A program made the translations under genes and the position numbers. Positions 45,395 through 58,627 of a stretch of DNA of 64,000 nucleotides are shown here, piece after piece. Where the stretch lies: positions 4,900,001 to 4,964,000 of the forward strand of contig NC_061786.1 in the NCBI RefSeq assembly GCF_022458985.1. The letters are read 5' to 3'. How positions within the stretch are numbered: position 1 is the first letter of the stretch; each line of letters starts with the position of its first letter. Origin of the DNA: Mugil cephalus (Eukaryota > Chordata > Actinopteri > Mugiliformes > Mugilidae). Below the pieces are notes generated by a model. The model was not told where the DNA came from. It worked only from the letters and a program-made list of their open reading frames with translations, and searched no databases.

Positions 45395-45920
45395 CAATTT
45401 TTGAAGTTTATTCAGTAGTTTCTGGAGCCATTCAACCATGCCCTTTCATTGGATTTTTTGGTGTATCAATAAACAATACTTCCCCCAGAAAGCCGAATAT
45501 GAACTTTATGGCCTACTCCTCCTTCTGGCACGTCGGCTTATTCTTTTAAATTGGAAAAATTACCGCTCCCCTTCATTTGGCAGACGGACCTGGGATGTTA
45601 TGTTTAAAAAAAAAAAAAGAAAAATGATATACACACTAAATGAATCAGTGACCAAGTTTGACTTGACATGGCGTCCATTTATTTCCCATGTAGAACAACT
45701 AAGTCTGCATTTTGACTCTGTTTTGCTGTTTTTTGGACAACCACGGTGGACACGGTTTTTGTTTCTCATTTTTGTTCTGCTTTGTGTGAATGTGGGTATT
45801 TTTTGTCTTGTCACTTGGAGAATGTGTTTTGTTTTTTGTTTTTTTCCCCCTTCTTGCTGTCTAGTTTCTGTTTAAAAAAGCTCAATAAACATACATTGAC
45901 AAAAAAATAACAAAAAAAAA
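45395..45920 (+). mobile_element. 5'-truncated L1-like LINE with target-site duplication
   Basis: Encodes the end of an L1-type ORF2 (LLLLLARRLILLNWKNYRSP, then FDLTWRPFISHVEQL), a 3' UTR, the signal AATAAA and a poly-A tail. The 14 bp ACAGCTGAATATTT at 45381-45394 recurs immediately after the tail at 45921-45934, a clean target-site duplication. It is 5'-truncated to about 526 bp. Confidence 0.9.
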
Positions 45921-46399
45921 ACAGCTGAATATTTTCACATATTTCTTGGCTCGGTCTTCAGACCTTCTTACGTTAGACGTGCCTCTGAAAACCACTCAAG
46001 GTAGGTAGCAGTTCCTGGATAATGGGATAATGGGTTCCTGGTAGCTTCACATTTAAGACTTCTCAAACCGTTTCTTTGTGCGTTTCTTTTTCTTTCTTGT
46101 AACAAAGCGTTTCATGGTTCTGTGATCACACTTTTTATCATTTTTGACCTTCAGAGTCAGTTAAATCTCTCTTTTTTCCTCTATCTCACTTGAGGAAAAT
46201 AAGCTGTCTGGTGATTAGGCACACTCTGATATGGGGCTGATCTTCTTAGGCCACACCCTCCCTCATTACGCAAACACACGCCACCTGATATGCTTAAATA
46301 CGGTAAGCATTCAGGTTTATACAGCTTGGAGTTTGAAAATTCTGCATGCAAATTATGAAATGGTCAAAATGCTCACTTGCCAATTAATTGTGCACATAG

Positions 46400-47900
46400 T
46401 GTGTGTTTGGTTGGTTTTGTATGGTTTGTGCAATGCAGGTAAGTTAAGGGAGCATGAATCCTTCCTCTTATGAAAGATACGGAGGAAATGAACTCTGTCT
46501 GTCAGAGCTGCAGTGGTGTGCGCAGAGACAGCGGTGTGAATGCATGGTACACATATATGATACCGCCAGGCTGAGCCACAGTATGGCAGCTTTATTACTT
46601 GAGTCAATAACATACAGTGCTGAAAAAAAATGTACTTCAATATCACAGGCTTTGTTGTTTGGGATAAGAAATGTTTCTGCCTTCATCCCAAAAGAAATAC
46701 TGGAGGCTACTTCTTACATGTAAGGGTTTTCTGATGCACAGCAGAGTCAGTTTGGAAATGCATTTATGTGGAAGCAAAAAACGACGAGAGCATCAGGCGT
46801 TCATGCGCGGATAGTCGTGTTGGGATCAAATCATTGTGAAAACAAAGCGATGTTTCCCTTCAGCCAACATAAAAGCCAGCCACTGTCACAATCTGCCATT
46901 CCACCTGGGTTTCTCTTTCACTCCCGTGCCTGAGCATCAGCAGGCGATCCGTCATCTGTTTGGCTCCAACGCCGTTATTCTGCATGTGCTCTCTGAAAAT
47001 GACTTCATTTTCAATCAAACAGATTGCAAATTGTAACATGAGTTAAATACAGTATCTAACCCCTGCGATTCTCGCGCATCCCTGTCTGTTTGCTTTGAAA
47101 TCGATTTCTTTGCTGGGTCACAAAGTGGATGAATGAAACGTGAAACCGTGACATGGCCAGCACACTTCCTCAGCCATTTTTCTTTTGCAAAAAGCATAGT
47201 AAACTGAGAAAGAGCACTCACTAACCTCTAAGAGTGAACCAAAACGACGGGGAAGTTGTGATACTTTTAAGAATCAGACCTCATTTTCCTCAGATCTCAG
47301 TTCCTTGCTGCTTTTCTTAGTCTTATGATTTTTTAAAATTTTCTTTAAAAAAACATTTTTGGCAATTTGACGGCATCACATTGGATCTTGTCTGACATAT
47401 TAATAGTGCATTATGAAAATAATTGTTACTTGCATCCCTAGTGTTTTCCTCTTCCTCTAGTGGCAAAGTAAAAACGAGGCACTGCACTCACAATACAGCA
47501 CATCCTATAAAATAGGACAAATGCTCCAAATGTTAACTGAGCCATTCTTTGTTCAGCGTATTACCCACGAGGAATGATTTGCCAAATTGCTTTAACTACT
47601 CATGGCAGCATGATATTGCTGCAGTGATATGATTAGCAATGCATGTGGGGATTTGCTACCCGGCATCAGTGTAATGTGTTAAAAGGCTGCACATGTCTGT
47701 GGTGGGTGGCATGAGACGCTGTTAGCCAAGGATTCTTCATAAAGGCAGAATACTTGTTTCTTGTGGTGCCAGATATCACGTCTCGGTTAGTAAAGAAATT
47801 CCACAGGCCTCACTCTGAGCAGTTTCATGTGGGAACTATTATATGTGTAACTTATTACGCCCGCCAGGAACATCTAAGCAGCATTCTCCAGGGCTTAAAA
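46400..47900. other. Repeat-poor noncoding stretch; candidate conserved blocks
   Basis: No exon is seen. Sub-blocks 46720-47230 and 47550-47860 are unique-looking, without repeats, and have several AT-rich homeodomain-type motifs. They are possible regulatory elements of the gene-poor interval. Confidence 0.25.
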
Positions 47901-47924
47901 ATGACCCACCCAGCAAAAATTAGT

Positions 47925-48045
47925 TGAAAAGACATTGAAAAGACGTCACAGCTATTCGTCCAAACATCGTCAACATTTGGTTGAAAAATGAAAGGTGAAA
48001 AGTCGTCCTTTTCAGGTCGTTGAAAAGACGTCTATAAAGACGCCC
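47925..48045. repeat. GAAAAGACGTC-type dispersed repeat
   Basis: Contains repeated GTTGAAAAGACGT and GTTGAAAAATGAAAGG units spaced by variable sequence, resembling a repeat common in fish genomes. Flanked by AT-rich sequence. Confidence 0.6.
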
Positions 48046-48049
48046 CTGA

Positions 48050-51000
48050 ATTATTCTTCATTATATCATATATTCAAAATTATTACAATATTATGAAATA
48101 TATAATCACAGATTCATGATTGAATTTTTACTCAAGAATTAGACATAATTCACAAAAAAGTAAAACATTTGTTTACAATTTACATTATCATTGTAAAAAA
48201 ATAAAAGTTTTTCATTTTAAATTCAAAATTTGTTGTCAAATTAACATTTGACAACAAATGCAAACACATGGCAGTAAAATAATGTTTACAATATTTGGCT
48301 ACAAAAAGTGCACAAAAAAAACTAAAAAGTTCACTCCCCTTAAAAAAAGAATTAGACATAATTCACAAAAAAGTAAAAGATTAGTTCCCCAATATGTATT
48401 AACAATTTTAATAATATTTTTAAATACCTATTTCTCATTTCAGTCATAAGCCAACTTGGCAGTAGGCTAGGCTGTGATGATACAGTTCTATCAAAGCAAC
48501 ACAACACTAAAGTTACACACTGCAAAATGTAATTAGTTGACCTTACTTAAAGTATGTAAACTTATTGCCTCAAAAAATTAAGAAAACTAATCTTAAGAAT
48601 ATTGAGTTAGAAAAGCTTGTTTATTTTAAGTGTGCAGTACTAAATCAAGTAGTACAACTAAAAAATAATAATAATAATAAGTTCATGTAACTTAATAGCC
48701 ATGCTTAGTGTTAGTTTAATTTTTTCATTTTGTGTGGACTGCTTGATACAAATTTGGCGGCTCTTGTTTGTATCATTATAAATGGCAGACAGACATCTAC
48801 GTCTCAGCAAGGACGTGGGAATTTATCCTTTCAGTAAAGAACCAGCATTACTTTCTGTTTAGATTTTATACAAATGACTGTGACCACTCCCAAACTGCCA
48901 GTTTAGATACATCAAATGTAATGACCAATGGAGGAAGGAGTGTTAACAACACAACTTTTGTTGTCAGTATGATGTATTTACAGCTTCCAGGCAGCCCATG
49001 AATAGACCACACCTGCTGTAATTAGTGTTATAGTGCTACTGTAATGTAGCCATTTTTGGTTACTACTATAGTGACTACAAGTGAGATGTTAAGGTGATCA
49101 TAAACTGTCGAAATAGAAGTTCATATCTAGCTTTTATTACCTGTTTGTAGAAGTAGTGATCTGGTTGCCTTTTTGTAGAGATTTTCACCGCTGTCTTTTT
49201 ATGTTAGCCCCATGACAGACTGGTGACCTGTCCACTGTCTACCCCTGTAGCCCAATGACTGCTTGGACAGGCTCCAGCCCCCTGTGACCCTCTGGGTGCC
49301 CAATACGTCATGTACATCGCGTTCGACTAGTAGATTGCCAAACTTTTTATTGCAACATGCACAACATCCTTTCAGGACGATGGTACTTAAGAGTACCATC
49401 GTCCTTAAAGGGAAAGTGCTACTTTTGTATTGTACAGTGCACTTCTCTTCTTAGAATATTAAAAACAAAGAAAGCTAGAAACACTGTGGTAACAATTAAC
49501 ATGACTTCAGGTAGGGTATGTAAAGTAGAGTAGTTATCAGGTAATGAAATAGTTTCGAAGTAAGTAAACTGAACTTAGGGCTTAAATGAAAGGACTGCCA
49601 TATTTTACAAGTTGTGACAAGGATACAGTATTTTTAGTATTTTATATAATGTTTCTGAATCAGATTTTTGAAAATCAGCACAGTGGTGGGAGCGTCATGT
49701 TGATGGGAAGCTTGTCAACAACAAACCCCATATGGCTAAGAGTAAAACTGCTTTATTTTACCCCTTTTTAAAGTAATCCAATTGTATATTTTAAATTCAT
49801 TGACAGTATTTTGTGGAAATCTGTTCAGGACATTTTATTTGTTTAATTATTGATTTTATAGAGAGTGTAGATGGGTAGAACTCAGGAAAGAAGGATGTGA
49901 AGTTCTTCTGGCCCTCACTGATGATGTCATATGGACTAAATCAAGACTATGACAGACCAACCGGTGCTAATGGTGAAAACTGGCAGTTCCTCAAATGTCC
50001 ACTTGGGGCTGACTTCAAAGGTGAGTCTATTCCCATACAGCTCCTTGTCAAAATATCTGACTTTATGGCAGTCATCATTCATGCTTAATTATGTATAAAG
50101 GCATGGTCGCATTGAGTGACAGGTGGGTGCCCTCACTTGTTCCTAGCTGTCTGTCTCAGCATCACCCTACCGCTTCATCTCCATTCATGTTCCACCTCCA
50201 AGAATGTTTGAATAATGCACGAGTTAGGCGGAGTTAATTGCGGTAAAGACTGACAATTTATTTTCGACAAGATGAGATTTCGAGATGGCGATGCCTAACT
50301 CCAACCTTCCTCCAGACTGAAATGAATTTCGAATACGCCTCCACTTTTCCACAGATTTAGTTTATGATTCCCACTTTGGGGATTACTCTTGCCTATTACT
50401 CTTGGCCTCAAGTTTTTTTCCCCCATCTGTGCTAACATATCGGTACCATTTTGGGACTTTATTGATGTGTCTTGTCATCTGTTGGCTGGCTTGCAGAAAT
50501 ATAATACAGGTGTATTCATGTCCGCCTTAGGACGAATTGTTATCAATCACATTCCCTCTGTGGCCATCATCAGGGTAAATATTGTAATTTGTGCCAAATT
50601 ACCTGCAAATGAATGACTGTCCTGCCTGTCTCTTCTCTAATTTGGGTTAAGTGCTAAAAAGGGAGACATGCTTGCGAGCTTAATAAGAAGGTGAACATGG
50701 TTATAATTATCATTATCTGTTAAATACCAGCATTGCCATTTGCTGATATTTTGCTCACGGCCCTGCTGTACCTGTGTAGCTGGTTCTTCTGTTATTTTAG
50801 CCTGTATTAACATGTAACTCTATCTTATCTCCAGCCTTGTACTCAGTGAGCTGTCAAGGTCTAAGAAAAGAAAGCCTATAACAAATAGGAAACAATGACC
50901 CACACCCATTATTGTAATCTGCATTGTAACTTCCACTGTGCTTTGTTAAAAAACGGATTTTATTTATTTATTTATTTTTTTAAGAAATACACAAATAGTA

Positions 51001-51260
51001 GTTTGTTTCTAATGTTAACCTCAAAGGTTTTGTAACCATTTTTGTTATATTATATTTGTGTCATGAAAAAAGTCCATATGAATGCTTCCTTTCTGTGGTA
51101 TTCACAACCTCGTAAGTGAAAGTTTTCTGTAAGGTCTGATTCCACAAGTTGGCGATGGTTCCCTGTGTTTTTCAGAAATAGAGAAGATGGGTGGTGTGTT
51201 AATAGTCTGTACTTTAGTTGTATATTTTTTTTTACTCATAAATTAACTGATGAAAAGTCT
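48050..51260. other. AT-rich noncoding stretch
   Basis: Mostly AT-rich sequence without exons. It includes a short remnant of the SINE-like family (49205-49290) and duplicated short segments near 48134-48160 and 48346-48375 (AATTAGACATAATTCACAAA occurs twice). Confidence 0.5.
49205..49290 (+). mobile_element. Fragment of the SINE-like family
   Basis: GACTGGTGACCTGTCCACTG and GACAGGCTCCAGCCCCCTGT match the 3' half of the copies at 44981 and 59278 (GGCTGGCGACCTGTCCAGAG, TAGGCTCCAGCAACCC). Confidence 0.6.
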
Positions 51261-51267
51261 GTGAGAT

Positions 51268-51385
51268 GCATTAGGATGTACATGGGACACCACAGGACAC
51301 CCTCAGAAGACTCATGTCCATTCTCTGATGAATTACATACAAGGGAGACCTACACAGTACTAGGAAGGTGGTCATAATGTTACAG
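51268..51385. mobile_element. MITE-like family, copy B (fragment)
   Basis: Contains GGACACCCTCAGAAGACTCA, TCCATTCTCTGATGAATTAC and GGAGACCTACACAGTACTAG, then GTGGTCATAATGTTACAGCG. These match blocks of the copies at 56007 and 62203. Confidence 0.7.
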
Positions 51386-52251
51386 CGTGTAAATCTCATT
51401 TGCCACCCTCAATGCTAGGATCTTTGTCATATTCAAAATTAAACACATCAAAAGACGACAGGGGTCCTGTACCTGCCTGGTACCCTTCTGTGTTTCCAAC
51501 ATCTCTGCATTTTTTCCTTTTTCCGATTACCATTTTGATCAGTTGGATATAGCAGTACAACAGTGTCACAACAGTGCCGTATTTGCGGTTCGCTCTGGCA
51601 CATGAACTGAAGCTGTCCTCAATTAGAGTGGCAGAACAAACACGCACTGGAACAAAGCAAAACATACAATTATAACAGGGTGATAATGGTCAGAGGAGAA
51701 GAGGGTGAGTGTCGCTGGCACACAACGCATACAGCTGGACTGAAAAGATCCCATATTTAGAAAGTGCAAGAAAGGGCTAGGCAAAATTAGACATGCCATC
51801 TCTGTACTCATTAGCATCAGCCATGTGAAACAAAATAGGAAGGAGATCATTAGTGAGTTTGGCGGAAAAAAAGGCTCTTTGTCTGGTCTAACTTCAGCCA
51901 ACAATTCTGAATTCAAGTGTTGTTTTGTGTACTTTGCCGCAGTACGCAAGCTTTGTTCATGGGGACAGACAGATGGACACGTCGGCTGTCTCAACTGTAA
52001 AATCTCAGACAAATTTATTTCAAGGGAGCGCAGTTTCACTGTCAACAAAGAAATAGCAGACCCAGCTTCTGAAAGAGGCTTGCCTACATTCAGCCTTTTA
52101 TTTGATTTGTTGTTGTTTTTTGGAAGCGTGTGTGAATTATCAATTTAAAGGGTTTGAAATGGTCATAAAAACCCTCTGAAGTTACATATCAAATGGTTTT
52201 GCAGTGTTATTTATGCAATTTACTCCAAAGCTTTTTTTATGTTGCAATAAC

Positions 52252-52480
52252 TTTAAAAGTGAAGCCAAGGCAAGTAGAGATCCCCCTGGTGACTGGCTGC
52301 AGTATAGGTCATAAGCTCCACCCACCCCTCCATGTTAGCGGGACTTAGCCAAACTAAAACAAGGATATTTTCAAGGATGTCAGTCTAGGTTTTTAATATA
52401 AACACTGATGCCTACTCAAGTGTCCAACTGTGATAAATTCATTTTAGCTAGTTGTTGGATGCTATAGAAACAGGATCTGT
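52252..52480 (+). mobile_element. Dispersed teleost repeat, forward copy
   Basis: Includes GTGAAGCCAAGGCAAG, ATCCCCCTGGTGACTGGCTG, GCAGTATAGGTCATAAGC and GCTATAGAAACAGGAT. The reverse complements of these blocks occur in the same order at 58780-58970, so it is the same family inverted. Confidence 0.75.
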
Positions 52481-53040
52481 CATTTATATATAAAAAAAGC
52501 ATAGTATATACAATAAAAGTAGAACAATAAGTACAGTTTAAATTCAGTATTTCTTTCTAACCGGTGGAGGTGGTGCAGAGTGTGATATTAATTAGATTTA
52601 GGGTGATGACATGCATGCATGTATGTATATAAGTAGGGGTATGTATATGTGGAAATAAGAACTTATGTATATGTATATAGACATTTATATACAAAGGACA
52701 TATAGAAAGACAGTCTATAATTTATTTATAATTTATGTATCAGTTATAGTACTATAATGATATAATAAGCAGAGGAGAAGGGGTAGGAATATATAAGTGT
52801 ACACTTCTTCCTACTTCCTGTTAAACATGTATGATTTAATTTACACTGGTTAAGAGAAATTAACAATTGAGTTGCTGCGTGTACAGGTTTGACCTGCTTT
52901 TGTTTTGTTTTGTTTTTGTTTTTTGTTGTTTTTGTTTTTCTCTCATTCTATATTTCTCTTCTTTTCTTTTTTATCTTTTTGTAATTTATTGTTTTTTTTA
53001 TTAGATTTTATATGTTCAAAATAAACTGAGTCTTTATTAA

Positions 53041-53245
53041 AGCTAGTGAGTTTGACGGTGGACGCTCATTGATATTGCAGCTCCGCTCAGCTCCACTTTT
53101 GGGCAAATTCTTCCTCCACACTCACAAGATGGTCCACCTGTATCGCCGGAAATGTAGCATCAGATTAGCCAATGGATGGATGGATGGATTAACGAAGGAG
53201 GTGGGATGCATTGTCCATATTTATATACAGTCAATGGTTTGTACT
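53041..53245. mobile_element. Terminal fragment of a dispersed teleost repeat
   Basis: Ends GTCCATATTTATATACAGTC AATGG, a terminal sequence seen at many teleost repeats, after GTGGACGCTCATTGAT and a short GGAT run. The family relation to the 52252 copy is plausible but not shown. Confidence 0.55.
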
Positions 53246-53249
53246 GATC

Positions 53250-55732
53250 AACTCAGGTAGCTATACCGGTAGCTACCACTAAGATGGCTGACATTAATCA
53301 GTTCAACATCGGTCCAAAGTCAACTGCTTCTGTATTAACAAAAAAAAAAAACTGAATCATCATGATCAACTGATTCAGTACTTCACATTTCATTTTAGAC
53401 GCAAAAAATCATGAATAAAGAGCAATGTTTCTAGGTTCTGAAAGGTGAACCATAAACATCTACAATCATACAGACGCATTGTACTAATTGTGCAATAAAT
53501 GCAATCACTCTGTATATTGGACAATTACAACAAGCTTCGATCGTGTCATTGCATCGAATGGTTTTAAGCAGGATTGACAGCAGCCACAGCAGCGAGTGCC
53601 GCCACGTTTTCAGTTTTTTGTCAATAGTAACACATAATGTGCATTGATCACTGCCGTTCACTTCACTTTCATTCAATACATGTGATATACATATATGAAT
53701 AAATTATTCTTTAATCAGTGTCAGCAGTTTTGTATAGATTTATCTGCAGGTTTCCATAAAATCCATTGAGACAGCAGAGAAAAACTGCATTAAAATGATG
53801 GTCCATGACAACAACAAACACAAAACATGGCATGTCTGGGTGCTGCTTTTCCATCATCATTACTGTGTTGTGTACAACCATAAAAAGTATCCGAACACAG
53901 TTTGCCTTTCAGACATCAGAAAGCCATCAATGAAACATTTGTTAGTTTCTTACTTTTCCACTTTTGTGTGACTGCATAGATGAAAACAACACACTCTAAA
54001 AAAAAAAAGTGTGTAGTTTGCTTTGGCAGAAATACACATCCGCACTCCGGGGATTTATTTTTGCTGTATTGACGTCTTTTACGTGCTTTTTTCCGTTATT
54101 TGAAACAAGGAGAAGTCCAGAATTGGGCGCATACTCATGAAAATTCCTTCCTACCAGGCGTGTTTGTTCAGCACCGCAGGAGCTCAGAGCAGGAACTCAG
54201 CTGGAAGTTGTATTTTCATCCAAAGAAGAAAAATGTGGATACAACACTGATGATCTGTTTATTATTGTTATTTTTTATTTTACTACAGACTCAGGATAAG
54301 TTTGCTGGCTGCATTCTTCCTAACTTCAGTTTTGCTTCCCAGTACTATAGCTAACTCTGGATTGACCCAGTGTCTGAGTACAAATTCTACTAAGTAGTTC
54401 AGGCCTGTGTGTCAATACATCCCAAGTGGAATTGACCTGATGATCTTTTACATTTAGACATACATACATTAGCTTTTATTGATGACGTTGAAGGTCAAAA
54501 TGGGACCATTTAGGTAAGTGTTAGTGTTATATTCACACATTGTTCTTTTTGTTCTTGACTGTTCCACTGAACGTGCTGTTGCTGGTGTTTTGTCATTTAT
54601 GGCCCGTTTGTGTTTGTGTCATATGTGTAATACGTCATATTTAACTTCCTATTATGAATTGTGAATTCTACAACATTTTCCATCTGCTTTTTTTTTTTGT
54701 TTATTTTTTATTTTTTTGGCTTTGAGTCAGAGACATCTTCATTGTCATGTAAGGTAGCCCAGTGTTTACAAAGATAATCTTATCTTCTTCCCTCTAGAAT
54801 ACCCAGAGGTGAATGGGTTTTCCTCTGGAATGAGAAAATAATACACCAAACTGTGGGCTGTATTAATGAAAACATATAGTGTGTAAATTGAATCGGTTGG
54901 TTTCGAGCCCCAGCCAATAAACACCGCAGCAGAGCAGACGCTGAAATGAGAAAGTACAAATCTACACACGGCTAATTCTTGCACCTGGCACGGTCTTAAG
55001 CCGCTGACAGCTCCGGCTAGTAGCTCAACTTCCACCCTAAAGGGACGTCTGAATTCACATAAAGAGTGACTGAGCACAAAGTCTGGGGAAGCTACCAGAA
55101 GCAGTAGGACGCGCTGAACAAACACACAAGAGTGTTTGCAAGAGGGTATCAGCAGAACAACACTAAGGCATAATAAATGCTGCAAGGCTTGTGTAAAAAA
55201 AAAAAAGTTTGGGGAAAATGGGGAAATGTGGCAGGTGTGTGTCTGCGTCCAGGCAAACTTACTTTTTAAGGACCCTGGTAAAGTTAATGTATGGCTATAA
55301 GAGCCCCCCTACTTTCGGAAAAGCTAAGCCTCACTTTCGCTCAAGTAATCTCTGGCAGGTGAAGCCCTTTAACAAGTGCTTAGGACGTCTCTGAGGCAGA
55401 GAGGAAGGCAGAGAAATGAGAACATGAAAGTGATTATTTATGAGCAATGTAAAGTAATATCACAGCATATCTGGCTGTGCCGGATAAGTAATCTAATTGA
55501 CGGAGCGAGCGGGAGGAGGAGAGACACGGAGATGAAGGATTACGAAAGAAGCTGCAAAATTCAAGAAACGGGAAAGGAGTACACTGTAATCTGTTCAATC
55601 CCACATGTATAAAACACCATGCATTTATGCGACATTCATGCTCAATAGCCGCTCATTATCAAATATGATATTGACCCTTGTGGTTTAGGCGGGACATAAA
55701 TATACTGGGTCAATAAACAGGAATCGCTCCGA

Positions 55733-55769
<37 letters not shown>

Positions 55770-56000
55770 AGAAGGCTGGGGGACTCATATTTCACGTAGA
55801 TGCAACGCGATTGATTTCAGCTTGTCATCAGCTTGGAATTAGCTGTGGATGTGCTGTTACTGGCAGGCCTCTCCGATATGTACACAACACAGGAAGCCTT
55901 CATTTGCACATTCAATGTTCAGAATGAAAAAATATACATTATGCATATGTTTTATCTATAGTAAACATGTATCTGTAATAGTCATAGATAAGAGCATTAC
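53250..56000. other. Noncoding stretch; candidate conserved block at 54850-55620
   Basis: No exon was seen. The block 54850-55620 is unique-looking, with homeodomain-like cores (for example AGTAATCTAATTGACGG), and is a possible regulatory element. The rest includes poly-A/T tracts. Confidence 0.3.
55735..55768. repeat. (GT)n microsatellite
   Basis: About 17 GT units. Typical fish dinucleotide repeat in noncoding sequence. Confidence 0.95.
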
Positions 56001-56006
56001 TATCTA

Positions 56007-56345
56007 CACACATCAAGCATAACATTATGACCACTGACAGTAAATAACATTGACCATCAATTTAGTGTTCTGCTGGGAAACTTTTGAACCAGGCATGTAC
56101 TACCCCACCTAGACCCTATGCACCCCTACTCGATAGCACACTTCTTGATGGCAGCAGCCATCCCCAGCAGGATGCAGCCTGACACAGGAATAAGCACAGA
56201 GGCCACTCCCCTCGGCCCATAGGAACCAAAGACCCCTAGTAACAACTAACACAGGACACCCTCAGAAGACCCAGGTCCATTCTCTGATGAGTCACAAGTG
56301 TTTTGGAGGCCCAAGGGAGACCTACACAGTATTAGGAAGTAAGGT
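56007..56345 (+). mobile_element. MITE-like family, copy C
   Basis: Begins CATCAAGCATAACATTATGA CCACTGACAG and carries CTGCTGGGAAACTTTTGAAC, CACAGGACACCCTCAGAAGA, TCCATTCTCTGATGAGTCAC and GGAGACCTACACAGTATTAG. It is shorter than copy D, with a middle deletion, and lacks the last terminal inverted repeat. Confidence 0.75.
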
Positions 56346-56949
56346 CCTCTTAATTACATGGAAGCATTTCTTTAACAATTTAAGAACACAAGATGTTAGA
56401 AATAACTCCACAGACACAGAGATTTAATGTGTTTCATTGCATTTTTGGTTGTGTTATTTCTTGATAGCTGCCTCTCAGCTGGTACTGATGAAGGCCTGAT
56501 GGGTTACTGTGGTAGCATGCTAACATTTGATAATTAGATCTAAACACAACGTAGAGCCGAGGCGGAATATTTATATGAAATCGGTTTATAGGACAAATTA
56601 GAACATGATCTCAAGATGGTTCATGAAAAGGCATTATCAAAGTTCTTACAGTTCATCCCGAGGGGGACAGGATTACTGCATGGTGATCTATCAAAGCCAC
56701 ATCAAGACATTGCTCAAAACCACAATCATATGGTGGTCAAAGTGAGCAGAATTAACATTGGGGGATCCGTTCATGTTTGTATTGACTATTACATCAATCC
56801 ATGCAACTGTTTCTCTGAAAAGTTAAAAACATCAAATTCATGGTATCAAGGGCATCATCTACTGGGCAACATGGACGTCTGTGTAAAAGAACTGTCCAAC
56901 AAAACTGTACTTGGAATATAATTTCTAAACTGAACTAACTTACACCTTA

Positions 56950-57175
56950 TGTATCAGTTTGTCCAGCTGCAAGGTTCCCTTCTTCTTAGTGCTGCCTCCC
57001 CAGCACACCACAGCCTAGAAGTGGGCACTAGAGACAAAAGTCTGGTAGAACATGTCCCGCAGCTTCCAGCAGATATTATCTTAATCTCCTGAGGAAACGG
57101 ACACAGCTCTCACCTTTTTTGAATCCATGTTAGCCGACCAGTCCAGTTTGTGATTCATTTATAAATACACAGGAT
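56950..57175 (-). mobile_element. Degenerate LINE reverse-transcriptase fragment
   Basis: On the minus strand the sequence translates, with frame breaks, to LDWSANMDSKKG, CVRFLRRLR and VVCWGGSTKKK-like remains (GGCTGTGGTGTGCTGGGGAG). This corresponds to the C-terminal RT region of a CR1/L2-type or Rex1-type LINE. Confidence 0.65.
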
Positions 57176-57179
57176 GAGA

Positions 57180-58600
57180 TGTTACAATCCCTTGTGCCAC
57201 GATTCAAGGCAAAACACGTTTAGAAGCCTAGTCCGACTGAAAAGCCAACCAACAGGCTAGCAGTCAGATACCAACAAGCAATCAACAAGGAGACATCAGC
57301 TAACTAGCCTAGCCAACAGCAGCAGGTAAGAAGTGATGGGACATGCGACTACACTTCAACCTTCAACATTGTGATTTGATGAAGACCCAGGTGCTCATAG
57401 GCTCATAGGTCTGAACCACCTCTACACATTCCCCATTGATAGGTACAGTGTGTGTATATATAATGCAACATGAGCCAATGAGTGTGTCCACTATACTTCA
57501 TTCTTCATTCGTGCTATATTCCAAGTACAGAGATTTCTGATAAGTGTTCAAATGCTCCCCTATGGCTTTGTGGATCATTGGCAACAACCTGGATCTCTAA
57601 AACTGGAGCTCACAAATCGTATGTGTTGCACTACCTTGTAAATGCAATCATTCCTCCTCCCTTTCTCCTCAAAACTAGTGGGCTGTGCGTGCACGGTGCC
57701 AGGAATGTGTGAGTCTCCGCCTTTCTCACTGTTGAAAGATCAAGCGCGTGGGCGTGTAGGCGTACAGGATCTTTACCATTCATCATGCCAATAGCTGGGT
57801 CTCAACTGTATGTGTGCTCGGAGACTGAAACCATTCATACAGTCAATAATAGCCAGAAATAAACGCATGAAAGGAGGAAGGTGGGCGGATGTGACACACA
57901 AGATTAAATAAATAAGCAAGAAAAATTCTGGAGATATGGCTGCACAAAGCAAATTTCCATTTTTAAAGATGATACATAGCATTTTGATGTTTTTAATTGT
58001 CAAGTTGTCTTGGAGGAATTATTGTCTATGTCATTCATACCTTTCTCAGTCCAGCTGTACAACAACTCATGTTCCTTTAACAGATACATTTGTTCATGTA
58101 CAATTTATTTATTTATTGCTTTTACTATTTAATGTAATTTTACTAGATTTGTACTGATAATTTATATTATTTACTTTTTTAAATTAATGTATTATTTTTC
58201 TAATCTAATTTTCTTTTTACTTGTGAATTACTGTTTCTTATGTGCAACTGAGGTACTGTGACCAAGCAATTTTCCTTGTGGATGAATAAAATCATAGTCC
58301 ATGGAGAAGGTAACTACAAATTCAGATTTTTCCTTTCATTCGTTTCATTTATAGTTAGAGTTAAAATGAGGGTGATGTTTTTGGAAAATATTGACGTTAA
58401 GAGTAATATCTTACTTGAACTCTGTCTCCCTCCTTGGTATTTGCTTTTAATTTTTCTCCACTTTGTATAGAATAAGCATTTCCCACCACATAAATTCATC
58501 TAGGGTGTATATGGAATCAGTGGCTTTTCAAAGATTTTCAGCTACAAAGGCAAATTTCCCCCCAAATCCAATTTTGGAGCTTCAAGCATGGATTTACCCA
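57180..58600. other. Noncoding stretch
   Basis: No exons or clear mobile elements were recognised. The sequence is AT-rich, particularly between 58080 and 58260. Confidence 0.45.
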
Positions 58601-58627
58601 GGGGTGCGGTTGTTGGTTCACACTTTG

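Larger units (their letters stand above)
44803..46397. mobile_element. Old DNA transposon with two nested insertions
   Basis: The outer element is bounded by inverted ends TGTGCACAATTATTAGG (left) and CCAATTAATTGTGCACA (right), the terminal motif of a common teleost non-autonomous DNA transposon. Its interior is interrupted by a SINE-like copy (44981-45272) and a LINE 3' end (45395-45920). Removing these leaves roughly 0.8 kb of outer element. Confidence 0.7.

Noticed and set aside
45733..45880. Continuing reading of the LINE frame as a novel protein
   Set aside because: This is the 3' untranslated part of the L1-like copy before its poly-A tail. The hydrophobic Phe/Leu reading is T-rich UTR.
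47925..48045. GAAAAGACGT repeats, considered as a CRISPR-like array
   Set aside because: The units are irregular, the spacers are not uniform, and the genome is eukaryotic. It resembles a dispersed fish repeat.
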